Below are positions 8,555-15,864 of a DNA stretch of 64,000 bases, one piece after another. Location of the stretch: the NCBI RefSeq assembly GCF_014196625.1, contig NZ_JACIDZ010000010.1, positions 124,001-188,000 of the forward strand. The letters run 5' to 3'. The translations under genes and the position numbers were made by a program. Within the stretch, counting starts at the first letter, position 1; the number at the start of each line of letters is the position of its first letter. The notes beneath the pieces are model-generated. The model ran no database searches, had not been told where the DNA came from, and saw only the letters and a program-made list of their open reading frames with translations. This DNA is from Martelella radicis (lineage in GTDB: Bacteria; Pseudomonadota; Alphaproteobacteria; Rhizobiales; Rhizobiaceae).

Positions 8555-9253
8555 TTATGACTCCGGGCTTTCCGACCAATCCTGCGGGCATGTCAGGACG
8601 GATCCGTTTGGTTTGATGACCTGTTGAGGAAGAAGACATGCCGCAAGCATTTCGTCTTCGATGAGCTTGAAACCACTCGACACGGCCTTAAGCGCCTTTG
8701 GCGGAACAGGATTCTTGGGACTGCGCGGCAAAATCCGGGGAACAAGCACAACCTCGAGGCCCAATTCCTGCGTGACGATACGGATCGGTTCAATCAGATC
8801 TGTGTCATTGGTAAGCACATAGGCGACATCATAGTCGCCTCGATAGCCATCGCGCACGAGGTGGGCCGCCAGCTTTACGTCACTGCCTTTTTCCTGAGGT
8901 ATGCTTGCCATCACGAACTCCGGATAGGGCTCGTGCCATTGATACCCTTGTGGCCTGGCATCCGGAGGATGGAGAAGCTTCACCCATTTGTTGTTGATTG
9001 AAAAGTTTCCGGCGTGAATATTGATATCGGGATTGGTCTTCAGAGCTGCCAGATAGGCTTGCTGTTTGCCGACAGCCAGCGGATCGATCTTGCCGGAGAC
9101 ATATGCCGTGTAGAAATTGACATGGCTGAGGACATGACCTTCGCTTGCCAGAGCCTTGCCAAGTGCGAAAATGTCGAGCCAGCGAAACTGCCGAAGTTTT
9201 TTCAGCCGCGAGTTATAAAGATTGAAGCCATCCACGTAGAAGATCGCGCGCAT
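8555..9253 (-). CDS. NYN-domain (PIN-like) putative ribonuclease
   Basis: A 232-aa protein that starts MRAIFYVDGFNLYNSRLK, the first NYN motif with its catalytic Asp and Asn. Later acidic residues of the fold are in EKGSDVKLAAHLVRDGYRGDYD and VAYVLTNDTDLIEPI, so the metal-binding acidic set looks complete. NYN proteins cut RNA; standalone ones occur in stress and phage-defence settings, but many have no known role. The coding sequence looks visibly less GC-rich than its neighbours, which hints at transfer. The ATG at 9253 gives the canonical N-terminus, although AAGGAG lies about 30 bases away; an in-frame ATG at 9346 would add 31 residues and overlaps the palindrome. Confidence 0.8.
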   Translation of the reverse strand: MRAIFYVDGFNLYNSRLKKLRQFRWLDIFALGKALASEGHVLSHVNFYTAYVSGKIDPLAVGKQQAYLAALKTNPDINIHAGNFSINNKWVKLLHPPDARPQGYQWHEPYPEFVMASIPQEKGSDVKLAAHLVRDGYRGDYDVAYVLTNDTDLIEPIRIVTQELGLEVVLVPRILPRSPKNPVPPKALKAVSSGFKLIEDEMLAACLLPQQVIKPNGSVLTCPQDWSESPES

Positions 9254-9337
9254 GCCAAAAAAACCAAAAGCCGCAAAGGATTTCTCCTTATACGGCTTTC
9301 GGACCCAACAGCATAGCTGCGGGTTGTCTTGCTGCTT

Positions 9338-9356
9338 ATATGGCATATTGCCATAT
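9338..9356 (-). promoter_or_regulatory. palindromic operator candidate before the NYN gene
   Basis: ATATGGCATATTGCCATAT is a perfect 8-3-8 palindrome 85 bases before the NYN start. On the minus strand it lies between TTGTAA and CATATA, which are 17 bases apart and could be the -35 and -10 boxes. This is where a repressor would bind. Confidence 0.5.
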
Positions 9357-9394
9357 CTTTTACAATGCTTTGTAACCGGCGAGGACTAGACTTA

Positions 9395-10147
9395 TCACCC
9401 GATCGGCGCCAGCGGCGCAGGCATCTCTGAGGTCTTTTCCGCCGCCTTGCAGATGTCGGCGATGACGCAGGCGGGGCAATCGGGCTTGCGGGCCTTGCAG
9501 ACATAGCGTCCGTGCAGGATCAGCCAGTGGTGGGCGTGGAAGAGGTAGTCGGGCGGAATGATCTTTTCGAGCTTCGCCTCCACCTGGTCCGGCGTCTTGC
9601 CCGGCGCAAGGCCGATGCGGTTGGCGATGCGGAAGATATGGGTATCGACCGCAATCGTCGCCTGCCCGAACGCCATCGACATCACCACATTGGCGGTCTT
9701 GCGGCCGACGCCGGGAAGGCTCACCAGTTCCTCGCGGGTCTTCGGCACCGCGCTGCCGGAATCGGCGATCAGACGCTCGCTGAGCGCAATCACGTTTTTC
9801 GCCTTGTTGCGGTAAAGCCCGATGGTGCGGATATAGGAGGCAAGCTTCTCCTCGCCGAGCGCCGCCATCTTTTCCGGCGTGTCGGCCACGGCAAAGAGCG
9901 CTCTCGTCGCCTTGTTGACGCCCACATCCGTCGCTTGGGCCGACAGCACCACGGCGACCAGAAGGGTGAAGGGATTGGTGTGCTCGAGCTCGCCCTTTGG
10001 TTCAGGCCGCTGCACCGAAAACCGCCGGAAGATCTCGCGGATCTCGTCCTTCGAATAGGCCGAGCGGGCGGGCGCGCGCTTGCCGGCGGCCGCCGGATTT
10101 GACTTTTTCGCCCTTTGGGTGCTCACTTGTGGCTTGGCTTTTGTCAT
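9395..10147 (-). CDS. nth: endonuclease III
   Basis: A 250-aa base-excision repair glycosylase/AP lyase that removes oxidised pyrimidines. The helix-hairpin-helix with catalytic Lys is LPGVGRKTANVV, the catalytic Asp is in ATIAVDTHIFRIANR, and the C-terminus has the 4Fe-4S pattern Cys-x6-Cys-x2-Cys-x5-Cys (CKARKPDCPACVIADIC). The N-terminus is a basic Ala/Pro/Lys tail of about 30 residues, usual in rhizobial Nth. The ATG at 10147 is only 21 bases from the divergent DUF2244 start, so the two promoters must overlap the coding ends or one start is further inside. Confidence 0.95.
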   Translation of the reverse strand: MTKAKPQVSTQRAKKSNPAAAGKRAPARSAYSKDEIREIFRRFSVQRPEPKGELEHTNPFTLLVAVVLSAQATDVGVNKATRALFAVADTPEKMAALGEEKLASYIRTIGLYRNKAKNVIALSERLIADSGSAVPKTREELVSLPGVGRKTANVVMSMAFGQATIAVDTHIFRIANRIGLAPGKTPDQVEAKLEKIIPPDYLFHAHHWLILHGRYVCKARKPDCPACVIADICKAAEKTSEMPAPLAPIG

Positions 10148-10168
10148 TTTCTTTTGATCGCTGACGCT

Positions 10169-10660
10169 ATGACCGATGTGAATGCGTTTGAGGACCGGCC
10201 GGTGTTTTCGGCTGAACTTTTCCCCCATCGCTCTTTGGGGCGCAAGGGTTTTCGCGTGCTGCTCGCCTTGGCCGCGCTTGGCTTCTTCCCCAATGCGCTG
10301 TGGTTCGCCGCCCATGGGGCCTGGCCGATTGCGCTTTACTGCGGCCTTGCCTTTGTCGCGCTCTACATCGCATTCCGGCTTTCCTACCGGTCGGCAAGGG
10401 TGCGCGAACATGTCTCCGTCTCCAGGCTTTCCGTCTCCGTGCGCAAGATCACGCCCTCGGGTCGGATGAGCGAAACCCATTTCAACCCGTTCTGGACGCG
10501 GTTTGCCGTCGACCGTCACGACGAATTCGGCATTACCGGCATGCGGCTCCTGAGCCGCGACGAACGGCTCGAGATCGGCGCCTTTCTCAATCCGGACGAC
10601 CGGGAGAGTTTCGCCGCCGCCCTCAAGCAGGCTCTCGCCACGGTCAAACAGCGCATTTGA
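10169..10660 (+). CDS. DUF2244 membrane protein
   Basis: A 163-aa protein with two close membrane segments (around residues 30-70: FRVLLALAALGFFPNALWF and GAWPIALYCGLAFVALYIA) and a C-terminal cytosolic part (NPFWTRFAVDRHDEFGITGMRLLSR, LEIGAFLNPDDRESFAAALKQAL). This is the layout of DUF2244, a family of unknown function common in alphaproteobacteria, where it is often next to nth or cytochrome oxidase genes. The ATG at 10169 is chosen over an earlier frame extension lying inside the nth 5' end. No role can be assigned. Confidence 0.8.
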   Translation: MTDVNAFEDRPVFSAELFPHRSLGRKGFRVLLALAALGFFPNALWFAAHGAWPIALYCGLAFVALYIAFRLSYRSARVREHVSVSRLSVSVRKITPSGRMSETHFNPFWTRFAVDRHDEFGITGMRLLSRDERLEIGAFLNPDDRESFAAALKQALATVKQRI

Positions 10661-10735
10661 GCGCCCCGCGCAAGTTTCGGGTGGCGGCGTGACGCCGAAG
10701 CGTGTTTCCTTCCTGTTGCGAAGGAGGCCAGGACG

Positions 10736-11620
10736 ATGAATGCCATTCTTGAAACCATGACCGAAGAGCCGATCGAGATAACCCCCTCAGGCGCGGATTA
10801 TGACGTCGTGCGCAAGGTCATCGCGATGATCAGCGAAGAGTACCGCGAACAGCCGGGGCTCGAGACCATCGCCCGGCGGCTCGACATGTCGCCGACCAGT
10901 CTGCAGAAGACCTTTACCCGCTGGGCGGGGCTTTCGCCCAAGGCCTTCCTCCAGGCGATCACCCTCGACCACGCCAAGCGCCTGCTCGGCGAGGAGAAGC
11001 TGCCGCTGCTGGACACCTCCTACGAACTCGGACTTTCCGGCCCGGGCCGCCTGCACGACCTGTTCGTGACCCATGAAAGCATGTCGCCCGGCGAATGGAA
11101 GGCGGGCGGCGGCGGGCTCGTCATCCGCTACGGGTTTCATGCCTCCCCCTTCGGCACCGCGCTGGTGATGGCGACGGAACGCGGGCTTGCAGGAGTCGCC
11201 TTTGCCGATCCGGGCGAGGAGGAGGCGGCGCTTGCGGACATGACCGCGCGCTGGCCCGAGGCCGCCTATGTCGAGGATGTGCCGATGACGGCGGCCTTTG
11301 CCCGCCGCATCTTCGATCCCGCCGAATGGGCCGAGGACCGGCCGCTCAAGGTCGTGCTCATCGGCACGGACTTCCAGGTCCAGGTCTGGGAAAGCCTTCT
11401 GAAGATCCCCTTCGGCAAGGCCAAGACCTATTCCGAGATCGCCTGCGAGATCGGTCGCCCGAAGGCCTCGCGCGCCGTGGGCGCCGCAATCGGCCGCAAT
11501 CCGGTCTCCTTCGTCGTGCCCTGCCACCGCGCGCTCGGCAAGTCCGGCGCGCTCACCGGCTATCACTGGGGCCTGACGCGCAAGCGCGCCATGCTGGGCT
11601 GGGAAGCGGGACGCGCCTGA
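10736..11620 (+). CDS. AraC-type HTH fused to methylated-DNA-protein-cysteine methyltransferase
   Basis: A 294-aa Ada-like repair protein. Residues about 25-105 are an AraC-like helix-turn-helix (LETIARRLDMSPTSLQKTFTRW); residues about 115-290 are the O6-alkylguanine transferase with the acceptor Cys near residue 263 in VVPCHRALG, plus the helix-turn-helix GKAKTYSEIACEIGRPKASR. The protein removes alkyl groups from O6-guanine onto its own Cys. The N-terminal zinc/phosphotriester domain of E. coli Ada is absent, so the usual methylation switch for gene activation is missing. AGGAGG stands 8 bases before the ATG. Confidence 0.9.
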   Translation: MNAILETMTEEPIEITPSGADYDVVRKVIAMISEEYREQPGLETIARRLDMSPTSLQKTFTRWAGLSPKAFLQAITLDHAKRLLGEEKLPLLDTSYELGLSGPGRLHDLFVTHESMSPGEWKAGGGGLVIRYGFHASPFGTALVMATERGLAGVAFADPGEEEAALADMTARWPEAAYVEDVPMTAAFARRIFDPAEWAEDRPLKVVLIGTDFQVQVWESLLKIPFGKAKTYSEIACEIGRPKASRAVGAAIGRNPVSFVVPCHRALGKSGALTGYHWGLTRKRAMLGWEAGRA

Positions 11621-11939
11621 TCCGCGACCGGCCGACCCTGCTCGTGGCGGCCTCGATTTTTCTCTGACTGTTTGCGACCGGTCAAATCCTTGTCTAAATC
11701 GATTGATATCTTGCCTTGACTTGCGAAGCAGCGCCTTGCGATAGTCGCGGGCGAATATCAGCGGATGTCGGCGCTTGCGTCCGGCGCCGATGTTTGCCAA
11801 CAGTCATTGAAAGATCACCGCGGCGCGTTAGCCTTTGCAGCAGACGGCGCCGAAAAAGCGCGAATGCTGTCCGGCTAAGAAATTGAGAGCGGTTCGCCGG
11901 CCATTTTGCCGCGAACCCGGAAAACGAAGGATGAGGATC
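11621..11939 (+). other. intergenic leader before transaldolase
   Basis: This 319-base interval contains no convincing gene or RNA. It should hold the tal promoter. Short frames in it have no ribosome site or family resemblance. Confidence 0.5.
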
Positions 11940-12896
11940 ATGGCTTCCAAACTTGACCAATTGCGCGAGATGACAACGGTCGTCGCCGATACCGGCGACA
12001 TCAAGGCCGTCGCCAAGATCAAGCCGGTCGACTGCACGACCAACCCCAGCATTGTGCTCAAGGCACTGTCGACGGACATGTTCGACGAGCAGTTCGCCGC
12101 GGCGATCAAATGGGGCAAGTCCCAGTCGGGCGATCGCGAGGATGTGGTCGCCGCCGTTGCCAGCCGCCTGGCGATCGATGTCGGCGCGGCGCTCGTCGAT
12201 CTCGTCCCGGGCCGTGTGTCCACCGAAGTGGACGCCGACCTGTCGTTCAACACCGAAGGCTCGATCAAGAAGGCGCATGAAATCATCGCGGCTTACGAGG
12301 AACGCGGCATCGGCCGCGAGCGCATCCTGATCAAGCTGGCGTCCACCTGGGAAGGCATCCGCGCCTGCGAAGTGCTGCAGAAGGAAGGCATCGACTGCAA
12401 CCTGACGCTTCTGTTCTCCAAGTGCCAGGCGATCGCCTGCGCCGATGCCGGCGCCTTCCTGATCTCGCCCTTCGTCGGCCGTATCCTTGACTGGTACAAG
12501 AAGGCCACCGGCGAGGACTACACCGCCGAGACCGATCCGGGCGTGCTGTCAGTGCGGTCGATCTACAATTACTACAAGTCCAACGGCATCAAGACCGTGG
12601 TCATGGGCGCCTCCTTCCGCAACACCGGGGAAATCGAGGGTCTGGCCGGCTGCGACCGCCTGACGATTTCGCCGAACCTGCTGGAAGAGCTCGAAGCCGA
12701 TCAGGGCAAGCTGGAGCGCAAGCTCTCGCCGGACGCCTTCGAGCCGGAGCCCAAGGTGGAGATGGACGAGCAGACCTTCCGCTGGATGATGAACGAAGAC
12801 GCCATGGCGACCGAAAAGCTTGCAGAGGGCATTCGCAACTTCGCTGCAGACCTCGGAAAACTGCGCACCCGCGTGGCAAAAGAACTCGACGCCTGA
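11940..12896 (+). CDS. tal: transaldolase
   Basis: A 318-aa cytosolic enzyme of the non-oxidative pentose phosphate pathway that moves a dihydroxyacetone unit from sedoheptulose-7-phosphate to glyceraldehyde-3-phosphate. The length equals that of the TalB type (about 317 aa). Key segments are [20 protein letters not shown] with the active-site Asp, [10 protein letters not shown], the Schiff-base Lys in [13 protein letters not shown], and [19 protein letters not shown]. The ATG at 11940 gives the canonical [15 protein letters not shown] start; an in-frame ATG three codons upstream sits too close to GAAGG. A terminator follows. Confidence 0.96.
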   Translation: MASKLDQLREMTTVVADTGDIKAVAKIKPVDCTTNPSIVLKALSTDMFDEQFAAAIKWGKSQSGDREDVVAAVASRLAIDVGAALVDLVPGRVSTEVDADLSFNTEGSIKKAHEIIAAYEERGIGRERILIKLASTWEGIRACEVLQKEGIDCNLTLLFSKCQAIACADAGAFLISPFVGRILDWYKKATGEDYTAETDPGVLSVRSIYNYYKSNGIKTVVMGASFRNTGEIEGLAGCDRLTISPNLLEELEADQGKLERKLSPDAFEPEPKVEMDEQTFRWMMNEDAMATEKLAEGIRNFAADLGKLRTRVAKELDA

Positions 12897-12925
12897 TCAC
12901 GAAAACGTCAATTTGCCTAAAAATC

Positions 12926-12957
12926 AACCCGGCCCTTGTGGCCGGGTTTTCTGTTTC
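12926..12957 (+). terminator. rho-independent terminator after tal
   Basis: AACCCGGCC and GGCCGGGTT form a perfect 9-bp stem with the loop CTTGT, followed by TTCTGTTT, 30 bases after the stop codon. Confidence 0.92.
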
Positions 12958-13131
12958 GGCTCTTCTTTCATCGTCCAAGAACGGTCCCACCCCCACCCTC
13001 TATCCATTTGATTTTTAATTGATAATGCAAACTCTCTCCAGCCCTGCCCGAGACCGTACTGGTTTCCGTCCGCCTGGTTTCAAGATCAGAAGCGTCAATA
13101 TTTAGGCAACGCTGCGGTTCGCATTCGGCGA

Positions 13132-13154
13132 CTTGTTGATCGAATGATTAAACC
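13132..13154 (+). promoter_or_regulatory. shared upstream element, copy 1
   Basis: The 23-base element (TTGTTGATCGAATGATTAAACC core) occurs here 50 bases before the first small exported-protein gene and again at 13525. Against copy 2 it differs at two positions, which makes its inner palindrome imperfect. It is a candidate operator or activator site. Confidence 0.5.
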
Positions 13155-13204
13155 CTAATTCCCGGTCATCGAACGAAACAACGATGACACAGGAGTTCAT
13201 CACA

Positions 13205-13435
13205 ATGTCCAAGTTTATCGCATCCGCAGCACTCGTTTCCGTCCTCGCTTCGGCTCCGGCCGCCTTCGCGCTGCAGCCTTCCGCCATTCCGGAAACCGGC
13301 AAGGTTACCAAGGCGCCCGTCGGCAGCACGGTCACGATCGAATCGACCGGCAAGTTCGGCAATCGCTACCAGAACTATTTCCGCGTCGCTGAAGACGGCG
13401 AACTCGAATTCGTCTTCCAGGACTCGGGCAACTGA
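13205..13435 (+). CDS. small exported protein, tandem family member 1
   Basis: A 76-aa protein with a clear signal peptide (MSKFIASAALVSVLASAPAA, cleaved after AFA) and a mature part of about 54 residues. It carries the family core LQPSAIPETG, PVGSTVTIESTGKFGNRYQN, YFRVAEDGELEF. No Cys residues and no membrane segment are present in the mature part, so it should be a soluble periplasmic or secreted peptide. AGGAG is 9 bases before the ATG at 13205; an earlier in-frame ATG at 13184 is not needed. It heads three tandem paralogs. I know of no functional assignment for the family. Confidence 0.8.
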   Translation: MSKFIASAALVSVLASAPAAFALQPSAIPETGKVTKAPVGSTVTIESTGKFGNRYQNYFRVAEDGELEFVFQDSGN

Positions 13436-13524
13436 TTTCGCAGCAGACAAGAGGCCGGCGGCCCTGAGCTTCAGCGGCAATGCGCCGGAGATGCAAAAAA
13501 ACCACCTCCCCCGTCTTTCGGCCT

Positions 13525-13547
13525 CTTGTTAATCAAATGATTAAACC
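13525..13547 (+). promoter_or_regulatory. shared upstream element, copy 2, with perfect palindrome
   Basis: The second copy of the 23-base element contains TTAATCAAATGATTAA (13529-13544), a perfect 7-2-7 palindrome. It lies 40 bases before the second small gene. Conservation across the duplicated genes argues that it binds a regulator. Confidence 0.55.
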
Positions 13548-13571
13548 TACATCTGACCCATCAGAGAAATT

Positions 13572-13585
13572 CAGTCAGGAGACTG
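13572..13585 (+). promoter_or_regulatory. Shine-Dalgarno hairpin before small gene 2
   Basis: CAGTC-AGGA-GACTG can fold so that the AGGAG ribosome site lies in the loop and stem. The same 14 bases occur before gene 3 at 13949-13962, while gene 1 has an open AGGAG. Confidence 0.4.
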
Positions 13586-13587
13586 TC

Positions 13588-13818
13588 ATGAACAAGATTT
13601 TTGCATCCGTCGCCCTCGTTTCCGCACTCGCAGCAGCGCCAGCCGCCTTCGCGATCCAGCCGTCTGCCATCCCGGATACCGGCAAGGTCACCAAGGCTCC
13701 CGTCGGCAGCACGGTCACGATCGAAACGACCGGCAAGTTCGGCAATCGTTACCAGAACTATTTCCGCGTCGGTGAAGACGGCGAGCTCGAATTCGTCGAT
13801 CAGTACCGCACCAACTGA
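13588..13818 (+). CDS. small exported protein, tandem family member 2
   Basis: A 76-aa paralog of its neighbours: signal peptide MNKIFASVALVSALAAAPAA followed by the core IQPSAIPDTG, APVGSTVTIETTGKFGNRYQ, FRVGEDGELEFVDQYRTN. The mature part is close to 54 residues. The ATG at 13588 has AGGAG 7 bases upstream inside a small hairpin. It has its own copy of the shared palindromic element, so it probably has its own promoter, separated from gene 1 by 152 bases. The high identity to genes 1 and 3, including DNA-level identity in the leader, points to recent tandem duplication. Confidence 0.8.
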   Translation: MNKIFASVALVSALAAAPAAFAIQPSAIPDTGKVTKAPVGSTVTIETTGKFGNRYQNYFRVGEDGELEFVDQYRTN

Positions 13819-13948
13819 TTTCCGCCTCGAAAGGGGCCAGAAGGGGTGTTCAACTCCCTTCGCCAACTGCCGAAGCTGAGCGCGTCGAGACCAATGAGGC
13901 CTCCGTTTTCGCTCACCGGCGACACGCAACCGATACAATACATCAAAC

Positions 13949-13962
13949 CAGTCAGGAGACTG
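13949..13962 (+). promoter_or_regulatory. Shine-Dalgarno hairpin before small gene 3
   Basis: This is an exact repeat of the CAGTCAGGAGACTG leader of gene 2, two bases before the ATG in both cases. Confidence 0.4.
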
Positions 13963-13964
13963 TC

Positions 13965-14201
13965 ATGAAGAAGCTCTTTGCATCCGCCGCCCTCGTTTCC
14001 GTTCTCGCCGCCGCTCCGGCCGCCTTTGCGCTGCAGCCGTCGGCCATCCCGGAAACCGGTACGTTCAACAAGGCCCCGGTCGGCAGCACGGTGACGATCG
14101 AATCGACCGGCAAGTTCGGCGATCGCTACCAGAACTATTTCCGCGTCGGCGAAGACCACCAGCTGCAGTTCGTTGATCAGGTTCGCGAGAGCAACGACTG
14201 A
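13965..14201 (+). CDS. small exported protein, tandem family member 3
   Basis: A 78-aa paralog with signal peptide MKKLFASAALVSVLAAAPAA and mature core LQPSAIPETGTFNKAPVGST, FGDRYQNYFRVGEDHQLQFV, ending VRESND. It is the most diverged copy in the tail. It shares the ribosome-site hairpin of gene 2 but lacks the palindromic upstream element, so it may be cotranscribed with gene 2 (146 bases upstream) or differently controlled. The conserved GKFG(N/D)RYQNYFRV block suggests a shared binding surface. Function unknown. Confidence 0.8.
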   Translation: MKKLFASAALVSVLAAAPAAFALQPSAIPETGTFNKAPVGSTVTIESTGKFGDRYQNYFRVGEDHQLQFVDQVRESND

Positions 14202-14296
14202 TCTCCTCGTCGTTTCTCTTTCCTGGGCGAAGCAGAAGGGCGACCGCATCATGCGGCCGCCCTTTCTTCATCCGGCGGCACAAATGCGGCCTCGCC

Positions 14297-14896
14297 TCAG
14301 TTCATCAACCGAGATGCAGGGCCGATCGTGCGATCGATAACCGGCAAGATCTCCCGCGCATAGGAGGTAGAATCGATCGGGCCGACCTTCTTGAAGATGA
14401 TCGTGCCATCCGGCCCGACGACAAAGGTCTCGGGAATGCCGTATACACCCCAGTCGATCGCCGCGGCACCCCGCCGGTCGACGCCGATCGCGGCATAGGG
14501 GTTGCCGAGCTCGCCAAGGAAGCGCAGCGCATTGTCGGGATTGTCCTTGTAGTTGATGCCGACGACATTGATCTCGGGATCCTCCGCGAGCTCCATCAGA
14601 AACGGATGCTCCTGCCTGCAGGGCACGCACCATGACGCGAAGACGTTGACGAGGGTGAACTTGCCTTCGATCTCGGCATCGGTGAGCGCCGGCAGACCGC
14701 TGCCCTGAAGCGGCGGCAGGTCAAGCGCGGGCGCCTTCTTGCCGATCAGGACCGAGGGAATTTCCTGAGGGTCCCGGCCGGCGAGAATCTGCCAGCCGAA
14801 AACGGCAAAGAGCACGGCGACCACGAGCAGCGGCACAGCCGCCATCAGTGAGCGCCGCCTGCCCGACGTGTTTTCTTCTTCGCCTTCTTCGCTCAT
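14297..14896 (-). CDS. ccmG: cytochrome c maturation thioredoxin CcmG/DsbE
   Basis: A 199-aa membrane-anchored periplasmic thioredoxin that reduces apocytochrome c for haem attachment. One N-terminal membrane helix (residues about 17-38) is followed by the thioredoxin fold with the active site VFASWCVPCRQEHP near residue 90 and the cis-Pro region YGIPETFVVGPDG. It is the last gene of ccmA-B-C-D-G on the minus strand; its ATG overlaps the ccmD stop by four bases (ATGA), which implies translational coupling. The length is normal for the family. Confidence 0.95.
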   Translation of the reverse strand: MSEEGEEENTSGRRRSLMAAVPLLVVAVLFAVFGWQILAGRDPQEIPSVLIGKKAPALDLPPLQGSGLPALTDAEIEGKFTLVNVFASWCVPCRQEHPFLMELAEDPEINVVGINYKDNPDNALRFLGELGNPYAAIGVDRRGAAAIDWGVYGIPETFVVGPDGTIIFKKVGPIDSTSYAREILPVIDRTIGPASRLMN

Positions 14897-15054
14897 GCGT
14901 CCTTGCCTGCGCTGCGCCTTCTGGCACCGGCCTTTTCAAGGGCTGCAAGTTCGCGCTTGCGTGCACGACCATCCAGGAACAGCCAGGCAACCAGCCCGGC
15001 AAAAACCAGCGCCGTTGCGCCATAGGCCGCTGATATGAAGAAGGTGTGGCTCAT
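14893..15054 (-). CDS. ccmD: haem exporter protein CcmD
   Basis: A 53-aa protein with one membrane helix (FFISAAYGATALVFAGLVAW) followed by the basic tail typical of CcmD (LDGRARKRELAALEKAGARR). CcmD holds holo-CcmE to the CcmABC complex so that haem can be released. Its start overlaps the ccmC stop and its stop overlaps the ccmG start, both by ATGA. Two adjacent ATG codons (15057 and 15054) are possible; the second gives the family-like MSHTFF start. Identification rests on size, topology and position. Confidence 0.9.
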   Translation of the reverse strand: MSHTFFISAAYGATALVFAGLVAWLFLDGRARKRELAALEKAGARRRSAGKDA

Positions 15055-15824
15055 CATCGCTCCTTTCGCTGGGGACGGGCGGCCTCCGCCCTGCTTGCCG
15101 CGATCCGGCGCATGGCCGCCACCCGGCGGCGATAGATCTCGTTGCGCATGGCGACAAGATGCATGGTGAAGAAGGCGAAAGTATAGGCGAGCGCCATGAA
15201 AGCGAGCGGCCACAGAAAGACGGGATCAATCGTCGGCCCGTCAAGGCGAATCACGCTTGCCGGCTGGTGCAGCGTGTTCCACCAATCGACCGAGAACTTG
15301 ATGATCGGAATATTGATCACGCCGACCAGGATCAGGATCGCCGAAAGCCGGGCCGCGCGCTGCGGCTCGTCGACGGCCCGGTTGAGCGCGATGATGCCGA
15401 GATACATGAGGAACAGGATGAAGACCGAGGTGAGCCGCGCGTCCCACACCCACCATGCGCCCCACATGGGCTTGCCCCAGAGCGAGCCGGTCAGAAGCGC
15501 GAGAAAGGTGAATGCCGCGCCGATGGGGGCAGCCGCCTTGTGGGCGACATCGGCGAGCGGATGACGCCAGACCAGCGTACCGAGCGCTGCCGCCGCCATC
15601 ACCATGTAGCACATCATCGAAAGCCAGGCGGCGGGCACATGGATATACATGATGCGCACCGTATTGCCCTGCTGGTAATCCCCTTCCGACGTCAGGGAAA
15701 GATAAAGCCCGACGGCAAAAAGGACGAGCGTGATCGCGATCATGAACGGCAGGACACGGCCGACGAGCGTGAGAAAACGCGTCGGGTTCGCAAGCCCCGC
15801 AATCATCCCCGTCTTTGGCTTCAT
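15054..15824 (-). CDS. ccmC: haem-handling membrane protein CcmC
   Basis: A 256-aa inner-membrane protein with six hydrophobic segments. It presents haem to CcmE on the periplasmic face, and the tryptophan-rich haem motif WGAWWVWDARLTS near residue 120 is present, as are the flanking His residues (IHVPAAW and NTLHQPAS). The ATG at 15824 (MKPKTGMIA) gives a normal length; the frame extends upstream into ccmB. The stop overlaps ccmD. Confidence 0.95.
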   Translation of the reverse strand: MKPKTGMIAGLANPTRFLTLVGRVLPFMIAITLVLFAVGLYLSLTSEGDYQQGNTVRIMYIHVPAAWLSMMCYMVMAAAALGTLVWRHPLADVAHKAAAPIGAAFTFLALLTGSLWGKPMWGAWWVWDARLTSVFILFLMYLGIIALNRAVDEPQRAARLSAILILVGVINIPIIKFSVDWWNTLHQPASVIRLDGPTIDPVFLWPLAFMALAYTFAFFTMHLVAMRNEIYRRRVAAMRRIAASRAEAARPQRKER

Positions 15825-15864
15825 CTCGTTCAAGACCGTCCTCCAGGCTTCTATCGGGTTTCGC

